Assembly (NCBI GenBank): GCA_017634595.1
Contig: JAGBNC010000021.1
Coordinates: 62,001-126,000, forward strand
Direction: 5' to 3'
Origin: Bacteroidales bacterium
GTDB taxonomy: Bacteria; Bacteroidota; Bacteroidia; Bacteroidales; UBA932
Length of the DNA: 64,000 nt
Part shown: positions 1-7,386 of the stretch, piece after piece
Numbering within the stretch: position 1 is the stretch's first letter
Layout of the letters: the number at the start of each line of letters is the position of its first letter
The notes under the pieces: model-generated
Told to the model about the DNA's origin: nothing
The model's database searches: none
The model's input: only the letters and a program-made list of their open reading frames with translations
Translations under genes and position numbers: made by a program

Positions 1-2667
1 CAGGGCCGCCTCCATCTTGGAGCAATACTCTTCGTTAAGTTCAAGGGCATAGACTCCCGATCCGCTGATAAGCGCTGCGGGCTGGTAGATTGCACCGGTT
101 ATGGCAGCCCTCGGGACGTCGGGTGTGAGCAGGCGCTTGTACAGCCAGAGCTGAAGCCCGATCTGGGGTACATCATCCTTCTTGGGATCGAATACCAGAT
201 CTGCAGGTTCGACCCTTCCCGTCTTGTAATCGACCACTCTCAAAGAGCCTTCGGACAAGCTGTCAAGCCTGTCTATATAACCTACGAAGCTGTAGCCCCT
301 GATGTCTTGCCGCACAAACTTCTCAGTGCCTTTTATGCTCAAGGCCCCTCCCGGCGGCAGGCACGACAGGTCGGCAGACAAGATAGCCTCCACATAACTG
401 CATATAACATCGGCAAAAATCAAGTTGCGCCCGCTGACCTCAAAGGTCTTGAGCTCCGAGCAGATATACTTTTCCACCGTGCTCCTTATACGCTTCTTGT
501 CTTTGAGCAGAGCGCCGATAAAAGCAGCGCCGGCAACGGTCCCCCGGGGATAAAGTTCCTGCATTGTCTTATGCAGCACATTGCCCAGCATGCCTGCGTC
601 CAGCGACTCGCTGACTTCCTTCTCCGCCTCCAGTCCTTTAACTTTTGAATAATAGAACTTGGCAGGGCAGACAAGGTAGTTCCTTATCGAACTGGCAGAC
701 AGGTTGCAAGCGTGAAGCTTCTCCAGGTCCGCTTCCGTCTTAGGTATCTGCTCCTCGTCAGCACCCCGTCCCAGCCCTGTTCTGGCCTCGAAATGAGAGA
801 ATTTAATGCCAAAGTGCATTTCAAGCTGCCGGAGATAGCGGCTGGGCTCCCCTCCCCTCAGGCCCTCGGTCCGCGAATCATACACCATCCACACGCGTGA
901 GCAGCGCTGTATCATTCGATAGAAATAGTATGCCCACACAGCATCCTGATACTCGTAAGTCGGCAGGCCGAAGCCTTTGCGCAGCTCGGGAGGGATGAAA
1001 GAAGCACTTACAGAGCGGCGCGGGAACACGCCCTCGTTGCAGCTGAGGATTATTAGGTTGTCGAAGTCCATGGCGCGCAATTCCAGCGGCCCCATGATCT
1101 GCATACCCTCGAGAGGCTCCCCTTGGAAGGGCACCGTAGATGCACCGAGCACCTGGCCAAGCAGGCGGAAGAAGGACGAGGGCATAAGATTAAAATCGTA
1201 GCGTGAGAGCTTCTGCAACGCCTCGAAGCATACTTTAGCAAAGTCCAGTTCCAGCTGAAGCTCCGGCTTGTCTTTCAACTTAGGAGCCACCGTGCCAAGC
1301 ACCTCCATAAGCCAGGAGCACAGAGAGCGTATCTGGGCAGGGTCGGCAGCGTTGCTCTTGGCCACAGGCCTGAAGAGGACACCCAGCACCGGGAATTCTG
1401 ACATAGTCCCCTCGGGAATATAGTACAAACGCTGTTTTCTCAGACTCTCAAGAGCTTCCTTTTCCTCATCGGCGATCACATTCTTGACTATCGAATTTGA
1501 CACCACCGCCCAAAGCTGACGATGGTAGAAGTGCCATTCGTCCCCTTTCTGGCGCAGATGCAGCTGAAGCGTGCACAAGTCAGTCACAAGCGACCACATC
1601 TGGCTTCCGCCAATGGGATAGCCCATGGTCACGTTCAGCTTGGTTATATGCTCCGGGATAGAATTAAGGACAGGTATGAGCAAATTCTCATCAGGAAGCA
1701 CCACAGCCGTCTCTATACCCGGCTCAGGGGTACAGCGGGACAGGATTTCAGGCAGCTGCTTGGCCTGAGCTATGCCGCCGGGAACGCTCAGAGCGTTGAA
1801 TTCGGTGTGCGGAAGGCCCTCGGGGTCGGGCTCGAACGCAGACGGGAACTCCAGCACGAAATCCCTTAGGAAGAATGACGACTTATTGTCGGGATTGCGA
1901 ATTGCTTCGGAACGGAAGTCCCAGCAGAACTCTGCCAGTTTGGCGCGGTGCATGCGCCTCAGAAGCACTTTCTCACATTCGTTCAAAGCATTCAGGCCCA
2001 CGAAGACGAAACGCTCCGACCAAGGGAAACGTTTCTGCATGATGGACGCTGCTCCCTCGGAAGACAAAATACCGGCAAACTCGCGGTAAACCATGCCCTC
2101 ATAGGCAAGTCCCTTCTGGGCCAAGCGCTCTTTAAAGGTCTTATACAACGGAAGCAGAATCTTCCAAATGCGCAGGAAGCCTTCTTTTATAGAACCGGGG
2201 CTTTTAAAATGATCCACAAAACGAAGGATCGCCTTGCGCTGCTCCTCGGTCAGATAAGAATAATCGTCCTGCATCTCGCGCAGCTCGGAGACGTTGGCAA
2301 ACAAATGCTCCGGCTCCACCAAGTATTTGTCAATATCGTCAAAGTCCGACAGAAGGGCATCTCCCCAGAAGATAAAGTCATCCAGCGGTTCTGCCCCCGG
2401 ATTCAAGTCCTTATAGCAGGCATAAAGCTCGAGCAAGAGCGGGATGCGGTCAGAGGGCTTGTGCTCGGTTGAGTGATAGATGAAATCGTTGATGGTGTAT
2501 AGAGCGGGGCTGATCACAGGCCCACGGCCCGACGCAGCAATCTCTTCACCCAGATAATGTTCAAAGAAGCGGACTGCCCTGCGGTTGGGAAAAACGAAGC
2601 AGAGACTGCTAATGTCTCTGCTTCCGTTATAGTAGTGTCTTGCGACTTGTCTGAGAAACGGAATCAT
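1..2667 (-). CDS. AddB-like PD-(D/E)XK nuclease family protein (C-terminus cut off by window edge)
   Basis: The frame is open for 889 codons from the ATG at 2665-2667 to the left edge, so only the last part is missing. The motif VVDYKTG at about residues 811-817 (D813, K815) is the classic D..K core of the RecB/AddB-type PD-(D/E)XK nuclease. The N-terminal half (starting MIPFLRQVARHYYNG, then FVFPNRRAVRFF) resembles the inactivated helicase-like part of Bacteroidota AddB-like proteins; I see no Walker A motif. The expected role is double-strand break end processing with an AddA/RecB-like helicase, which would be encoded outside the window. It is transcribed in the same direction as the porin upstream but is separated from it by 46 nt that include a TATATTTG box. 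Family confident; exact partner inferred. Confidence 0.8.
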   Translation of the reverse strand, partial: MIPFLRQVARHYYNGSRDISSLCFVFPNRRAVRFFEHYLGEEIAASGRGPVISPALYTINDFIYHSTEHKPSDRIPLLLELYACYKDLNPGAEPLDDFIFWGDALLSDFDDIDKYLVEPEHLFANVSELREMQDDYSYLTEEQRKAILRFVDHFKSPGSIKEGFLRIWKILLPLYKTFKERLAQKGLAYEGMVYREFAGILSSEGAASIMQKRFPWSERFVFVGLNALNECEKVLLRRMHRAKLAEFCWDFRSEAIRNPDNKSSFFLRDFVLEFPSAFEPDPEGLPHTEFNALSVPGGIAQAKQLPEILSRCTPEPGIETAVVLPDENLLIPVLNSIPEHITKLNVTMGYPIGGSQMWSLVTDLCTLQLHLRQKGDEWHFYHRQLWAVVSNSIVKNVIADEEKEALESLRKQRLYYIPEGTMSEFPVLGVLFRPVAKSNAADPAQIRSLCSWLMEVLGTVAPKLKDKPELQLELDFAKVCFEALQKLSRYDFNLMPSSFFRLLGQVLGASTVPFQGEPLEGMQIMGPLELRAMDFDNLIILSCNEGVFPRRSVSASFIPPELRKGFGLPTYEYQDAVWAYYFYRMIQRCSRVWMVYDSRTEGLRGGEPSRYLRQLEMHFGIKFSHFEARTGLGRGADEEQIPKTEADLEKLHACNLSASSIRNYLVCPAKFYYSKVKGLEAEKEVSESLDAGMLGNVLHKTMQELYPRGTVAGAAFIGALLKDKKRIRSTVEKYICSELKTFEVSGRNLIFADVICSYVEAILSADLSCLPPGGALSIKGTEKFVRQDIRGYSFVGYIDRLDSLSEGSLRVVDYKTGRVEPADLVFDPKKDDVPQIGLQLWLYKRLLTPDVPRAAITGAIYQPAALISGSGVYALELNEEYCSKMEAAL

Positions 2668-2673
2668 ACTCTA

Positions 2674-2681
2674 CAAATATA
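2674..2681 (-). promoter_or_regulatory. Candidate -7 box (TATATTTG) for the AddB-like gene
   Basis: On the minus strand TATATTTG matches the Bacteroidota -7 consensus TAnnTTTG and lies 6 nt before the start codon, implying a very short leader. The nearest TTTG on the 5' side is 25 nt away, longer than the usual 19-21, so the -33 element is weak or absent. Confidence 0.4.
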
Positions 2682-2713
2682 CTCAACATATTTGAAAGTA
2701 TGACACCAAAAAA

Positions 2714-3751
2714 CTACCAGCGGATGTAAGTTTCCACCCAGATCTCATTGTAGCCGGGTGTAGGCAGAAGCTGGTTGTTGTGGCGACGGTACTCCAGCTG
2801 GAAATTAAGGTTCTTGTGAAGACGGAAATTGGCAATGCAGGAATACATGTCGTGGCTGGTAGCCCTGGTAGCATCGGCACGGAACTCGTCCCACTTGAGG
2901 TAAACCTTGAACCAGTCGGTGACAGGCACGCCCATGGTCACGTACAATGCATCTGCGGCACCGCTCTGCTCCTTCTCCCCTGCGATCGCAGTAGCATACT
3001 CACTGCGGAATGTCCAGTTGTTGCGGTCGAAAGAGACACCGGCGCTTATACGTTCACGTTTAAGGTCAACGCCTTTGGAATCAATCCAGTTGCCTTTCCA
3101 CCCGAACACGCCGAGCTTAAGGCCCTTGATAGGCTGAACCTGGAAAGTACCGATGATATCCTTCTTCTTGTCGGCATCGACCAGATTGATGCCCTGGCCG
3201 TTATACACGCCTATCTGATAGTGGAAGAGATTGTGCTGATCCTTGCCGACAGGCAGGAAGTCACCCTGAATCTGTATACCCTGGTCACGGCCTCCCATGT
3301 TGGCTTCGCCGAGACGGTCGCCCATGCCGGCCATTTTCTGGACAAGGAAAGAGAAGTCGCCTGCGCCAACATCCCAAGGGTTCATGGGGTTCTCAAAAGT
3401 AAAAGCTCGCTTGAACTGACCAACTTTGACAGAGAAGAACTTGTATTTAGCCCACTCCACATAGAAATCCTTCACGTGAGGGCCGCCGTTGAACTGGAGC
3501 TGGACCCTGTAGTTGAACTGATGGTATATACTACCGTCAACGTACGCACGGATGAGGCGGGCATTGAAGCCGGGGCCGCCGTGTGCGCCTTCGAGGTCGC
3601 TGTATTTATATGAACCGATGATGTATGCACCGACCTTGGGGACGCTTGCAAAAGCGCCTTCTTTGTATCCATAATTGGGAGTCTCCGACTCCTGGGCGAG
3701 TGCCGTAAAGCCGATGAACAGGCTGGCGGCTATAATAAACAGTTTTTTCAT
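2714..3751 (-). CDS. Outer-membrane porin, Porin O/P (phosphate-selective porin) family
   Basis: 345 residues with a clear type I signal peptide (MKKLFIIAASLFIGFTALAQ). The rest alternates aromatic and polar residues in beta-strand fashion and ends in an aromatic residue (YIRW), as expected for an outer-membrane barrel. Features such as RAYVDGSIYHQFNYRVQLQF and the KVGQFKRAFTFE segment fit the OprO/OprP-like porin family common in Bacteroidota. It starts 1 nt after the stop of the upstream symporter gene (TAATATG), so the two form one transcript: the porin would let an anion or dicarboxylate through the outer membrane and the symporter would take it across the inner membrane. The substrate cannot be read from sequence. 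Confidence 0.82.
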   Translation of the reverse strand: MKKLFIIAASLFIGFTALAQESETPNYGYKEGAFASVPKVGAYIIGSYKYSDLEGAHGGPGFNARLIRAYVDGSIYHQFNYRVQLQFNGGPHVKDFYVEWAKYKFFSVKVGQFKRAFTFENPMNPWDVGAGDFSFLVQKMAGMGDRLGEANMGGRDQGIQIQGDFLPVGKDQHNLFHYQIGVYNGQGINLVDADKKKDIIGTFQVQPIKGLKLGVFGWKGNWIDSKGVDLKRERISAGVSFDRNNWTFRSEYATAIAGEKEQSGAADALYVTMGVPVTDWFKVYLKWDEFRADATRATSHDMYSCIANFRLHKNLNFQLEYRRHNNQLLPTPGYNEIWVETYIRW

Positions 3752-3752
3752 A

Positions 3753-5207
3753 TTACACTGTAGGGAAAGGGAATAGCTTGGTAAGGAGGAAATAGCCGAA
3801 CACGAAGCCTATAACGCCGATGATAATGCCAACCTTGGCCATCTGCGACGTCTTCACCAGGCCGGTGGAAGAGGCAATTGCGTTCGGAGGTGTGGAAATA
3901 GGGAAAAGCATGGCAATGGATGCACACATCGCGATGAAAGGAATCATAGCGTTCATGCCGCCGAGAGCCATGAACTGGGCATTGTTGGCGGCCGAAGGAT
4001 CTGCCATGGCGGTACCCACCACGATAAGGATAGGGACAAGCAGCGCAGCGGTTGCGGAGTTGCTGATAAAGTTGCTGAGGAAGTAGCAGATGAGACCGGC
4101 AATGATCATAACCACCACTACATTCATGGCGCTGAAAGGTATGGCGTTGATCAGCGTGGCCGCAAGTCCGGTCTTGTTCAGTCCGGTTCCCAGGGCGAAT
4201 CCGCCCGCAACCAACCAAAGCACGCTCCAGTTAATGTCCTTGATATCATCTTTGCCGAACACGCCGGTGCAAGTATATACAGCCAGAGGGATAAGGGCAA
4301 CGATGTTGGAGTTGATACCGGTGATGGACTCTGTAACCCAAAGCAATATGGTCACGAAGAAAGTAATCCATGCCACATAGTCTTTCCAGCCCCATTTGTG
4401 CGCCTTTGCCTCAATCTTGAGCTCGATCTTGTCGGACTTGAAGGGGAAGAAAAGCTGGAGGAGCACCCATGCCAGAAGGATCATGACCACCACATAGGGC
4501 ACCATCCTTGACATCCAGGTAGCAAAACCGATCTGATAACCGGCATTTTCAAGTGCGCCGATGGCAATTGCGTTAGGAGGGGTACCGATGGGGGTGCCAA
4601 TACCTCCGAGGTTGGCGGCCACGGGGATAGAAAGGGCAAGTCCCACCTTTCCTGTCTCATCCTCAGGAAGAGCCTTGAGCACAGGAGCCAGGAAGGCAAG
4701 CATCATGGCTGCGGTGGCAGTATTGCTCATGAACATCGAGAAGATGGAAATTATGATAAGGAAGCCCAGCAGAACCATCTTGGGCTTTTTCCCGAACAGT
4801 CCGAGAAGGCCCTTGGCAATGACTGCATCCATTCCGTACTTTGAAGCGATGATAGCCAGCACGAAACCGCCCATGAACAGCATGACCACAGGATCGGCGA
4901 ACGATGCCATGATGCTCTTGTAATCCACGAGAGTGCCGAATTCGGGCTTGCAAAGGAATGCAAGGCCTTTATTGGAGACCGTCAGCAACATCACTACGAT
5001 CACCATCAGAGACGTGGTCCAGTTGGGGATAATTTCAAACATCCACATTAGAGCAGCGAAAACGAAGATGGCAATCATGCGCTGCTGGACAGGTGTAAGG
5101 TCCGCTATACCGAAGACGGAGGTAGGGAGGGCCCAGAGAAGTATGGTGACTATCAGCACAATGGGCAGAAGCACGCAATACTTTACAGAAAACTTACTGT
5201 TTGACAT
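3753..5207 (-). CDS. DASS/SLC13-type anion (dicarboxylate) : sodium symporter
   Basis: Highly hydrophobic 484-residue protein with about a dozen membrane segments. It carries the DASS hallmark pairs: SNTATAAMM with PIGTPPNAIAIG in the first half, and SNSATAALLVP with PISTPPNAIASS in the second; these repeated SNT and TPPNA motifs form the substrate and Na+ sites in VcINDY-type transporters. The start is set at the ATG at 5205-5207 (MSNSKFSVKY), because the upstream in-frame extension is polar and lies over the promoter region. A di- or tricarboxylate is the likely substrate; sulfate or phosphate is possible. First gene of the symporter-porin operon. Confidence 0.88.
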   Translation of the reverse strand: MSNSKFSVKYCVLLPIVLIVTILLWALPTSVFGIADLTPVQQRMIAIFVFAALMWMFEIIPNWTTSLMVIVVMLLTVSNKGLAFLCKPEFGTLVDYKSIMASFADPVVMLFMGGFVLAIIASKYGMDAVIAKGLLGLFGKKPKMVLLGFLIIISIFSMFMSNTATAAMMLAFLAPVLKALPEDETGKVGLALSIPVAANLGGIGTPIGTPPNAIAIGALENAGYQIGFATWMSRMVPYVVVMILLAWVLLQLFFPFKSDKIELKIEAKAHKWGWKDYVAWITFFVTILLWVTESITGINSNIVALIPLAVYTCTGVFGKDDIKDINWSVLWLVAGGFALGTGLNKTGLAATLINAIPFSAMNVVVVMIIAGLICYFLSNFISNSATAALLVPILIVVGTAMADPSAANNAQFMALGGMNAMIPFIAMCASIAMLFPISTPPNAIASSTGLVKTSQMAKVGIIIGVIGFVFGYFLLTKLFPFPTV

Positions 5208-5303
5208 ATTGAAAATCAATGTTTTGTCCGTCGCCCGAAACACCCGGGACATTAGGCAGCTACCGAAAAAATATAGCCTCTGTGCCCATGATGCTTCGGG
5301 CGG

Positions 5304-5335
5304 CAAATTTAGGCAATATTTTGTATTTGAACAAA
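5304..5335 (-). promoter_or_regulatory. Promoter of the symporter-porin operon (TTTG-N20-TAAATTTG)
   Basis: On the minus strand the -33 TTTG is at 5332-5335 and the -7 TAAATTTG at 5304-5311, 20 nt apart, a full match to the Bacteroidota primary sigma consensus. It leaves a leader of about 95 nt. The leader contains complementary 8-nt segments at 5232-5239 and 5295-5302 that could form a long-range stem. Confidence 0.7.
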
Positions 5336-5356
5336 TGATTCATTTTACTATATTTG
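5326..5356 (+). promoter_or_regulatory. Promoter of the polyferredoxin/peptidase operon (TTTG-N19-TATATTTG)
   Basis: TTTG at 5326-5329 and TATATTTG at 5349-5356 are 19 nt apart, a perfect consensus. The start codon at 5362 follows only 5 nt after the -7 box, so the transcript would have almost no leader. It is back to back with the minus-strand promoter; the two -33 elements are separated by 2 nt. Confidence 0.75.
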
Positions 5357-5361
5357 TGCTT

Positions 5362-7386
5362 ATGAAATCGACTATTCGCAGCAATTGGCCTAAATACGTC
5401 CTGCAGTGGGGCGTGCTTGCCGCCCTGATATTCTTTCTGAGCGGGCTGGCCACCAAACTTTTCCCGAAACTGGCCCCATCAGACCCCGAGGCTTACTGTC
5501 CGCTGGGAGGACTTGAGGCCCTCACTACTTACGTGACCAGGGGGTCGCTCCCATGCTCCATGAGTTCATCACAGATTGTCATGGGCGTTCTGCTTGCCGC
5601 TGCAGTCATTTTGTTCGGCAAATTGTTCTGCGCCTATTTGTGTCCGATAGGCAGCATCGAAGACCTCCTCACCAAGTTGAGGAAGTCCTTCGGCATAACT
5701 GGAGCGGAGCTGAAGAGCGGCAGTGCCGCCGACAAGATTCTCCGCGCAGTCAAATACGGCCTGCTTTTCTGGGTCTTTTACTCCACCGCTACCGCCAGCG
5801 AGCTATTGTGCCGCAAGTTCGACCCGTACTACGCCGTAGCCACAGGCTTCAAAGGAGAGATTGTGCTGTGGATGAGCATAGTAGCCCTGGTCTTAGTGGT
5901 ACTCGGAGGTTTCTTCATCAAGCGTTTCTTCTGCCGATACATCTGCCCCCTGGGCGCAGCGGCCAATAGTTTCCGTTTCTGGCTGCCGCTGCTGTTGCTT
6001 GCGCTGACATGGTGGGGACTGAGCGCATTGGGGCTTCCGCTCCAGTGGTGGATGCTCCTCGCCGCTTTCTGCGTCATAGGATACCTGCTGGAGGTGTTTT
6101 ACCGTAAGCCGAAGCTCCAGCTTCTGCATGTCATTTATGATGACGAAAACTGCACTATGCGTTGCTACAGCTGCCAGAAGCAATGCCCTTACAACATCGA
6201 CATACCAGGAAGCGGCGGCATCGTGACCGACGTGGACTGCACCCTTTGCGGCGAATGCATCGCCTCCTGCCCCAGGAGAGCTCTTAAGTTCGGAGTCGTC
6301 ACCAAGCCCATGCACAGCATGGCCGGCCGCCTGGTGCCGGCATTGGTCGCTGTATTGCTTACTGCATTGGGAATAGTCTTCGGCAGCCGTTTCGAAGTTC
6401 CCACCATAGACGAGAAATGGGGGATCGAAGAAGGCATGGAGCTGAATACCATGCGTATAGACAACCTGACAAGCATACATTGCTACGGCAGCTCCATGGC
6501 CTTCAAGGGCAAAATGGAAAAAGTCAAGGGCGTGCATGGAGTCAAGACTTACGCCAATTCACACGCAGTTGTACTCACATACGATCCTGCTGTAACCAGC
6601 GAAGAGAAGCTTCTGGAGGAGGTGTACGAGCCGTCCCACTTCAGGGTCAACTCACCTGATTCGACTGCATACAAGGAGCTTCAGGTGCAGACTATACGCA
6701 CTGAGCACATGCCCAACCGCACCGACCTCAACTACCTCGGCCTGCAGATGAGGATGAGCGGGCGTAAAGTATTCGGAATCGAGTCCGAGTATGACTGTCC
6801 GCTGATCGTAAGGGTGTATTCCGATCCTGAAGAGGATCTCGATGAGGCATGGTTCAAGGAAATAGTAGAGAAGAAGGTTCTGGCCATGCCGATACACGGA
6901 GGCGGAGTCAAAGAGACTCCTGTCGATTTCACTTTCGTCAGACTCGAAAAAGGCAAGGACAAGATAGGCATAGCGGAGTATCTTGAGCGCATGTTCGATC
7001 CGTTCTCCGCCGAGTTCAACGGGCGCTATCCGTCCGGCGACACCACCGTAGTACGCAAGCGCGCAGAAGTATATGAAGGCAAGCCGCAGTACATCTTTGA
7101 GATTCAGGACCGCAATTATGAGAAGCCGATTATCAAGAGGGCTCTCCCCTTCCTGAGCAACCATCTGTCCAAGGAAGAAGGGGTGATTGCTGTATATTTA
7201 AAGCTCAACAAAGCCCTGGAGCCAAGCATCCAGGTCCGCTTTGCCGAGCCGATGACCGCCGACCGTGTATGGGAGCTCATGACCATGCCTGTATGGCAGA
7301 TTACGTATGCGCCTGATGATGTGAGGGATGTGGACGCAAAGATGAAGTTTGACAAAAAGGGAGTCTGTTATGAATACCAGCAATAG
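5362..7386 (+). CDS. Membrane-anchored 4Fe-4S protein (NapH/CcoG-like) with HMA-like C-terminal domain
   Basis: 674 residues from the ATG at 5362; upstream in-frame ATGs lie before or within the promoter. The N-terminal half has several membrane segments and two NapH-type Cys-x3-Cys-Pro motifs (C90/C94 and C191/C195). Two ferredoxin clusters follow: C268, C271, C275 and C293, C296, C299, C303. From about residue 369 a region resembles a heavy-metal-associated fold (SIHCYGSSMAFKGKMEKV, then VKTYANSHAVVLTYDP) with one of the usual two cysteines. A large soluble tail follows. The protein probably moves electrons across or along the inner membrane. It is the first gene of a plus-strand cluster; its 3' end overlaps the next gene by 17 nt. 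Redox partner unknown. Confidence 0.75.
   Translation: MKSTIRSNWPKYVLQWGVLAALIFFLSGLATKLFPKLAPSDPEAYCPLGGLEALTTYVTRGSLPCSMSSSQIVMGVLLAAAVILFGKLFCAYLCPIGSIEDLLTKLRKSFGITGAELKSGSAADKILRAVKYGLLFWVFYSTATASELLCRKFDPYYAVATGFKGEIVLWMSIVALVLVVLGGFFIKRFFCRYICPLGAAANSFRFWLPLLLLALTWWGLSALGLPLQWWMLLAAFCVIGYLLEVFYRKPKLQLLHVIYDDENCTMRCYSCQKQCPYNIDIPGSGGIVTDVDCTLCGECIASCPRRALKFGVVTKPMHSMAGRLVPALVAVLLTALGIVFGSRFEVPTIDEKWGIEEGMELNTMRIDNLTSIHCYGSSMAFKGKMEKVKGVHGVKTYANSHAVVLTYDPAVTSEEKLLEEVYEPSHFRVNSPDSTAYKELQVQTIRTEHMPNRTDLNYLGLQMRMSGRKVFGIESEYDCPLIVRVYSDPEEDLDEAWFKEIVEKKVLAMPIHGGGVKETPVDFTFVRLEKGKDKIGIAEYLERMFDPFSAEFNGRYPSGDTTVVRKRAEVYEGKPQYIFEIQDRNYEKPIIKRALPFLSNHLSKEEGVIAVYLKLNKALEPSIQVRFAEPMTADRVWELMTMPVWQITYAPDDVRDVDAKMKFDKKGVCYEYQQ

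Noticed and set aside
2780..3613. Open frame antisense to the porin gene
   Set aside because: The porin has a signal peptide, barrel pattern and operon context; the antisense frame has none.
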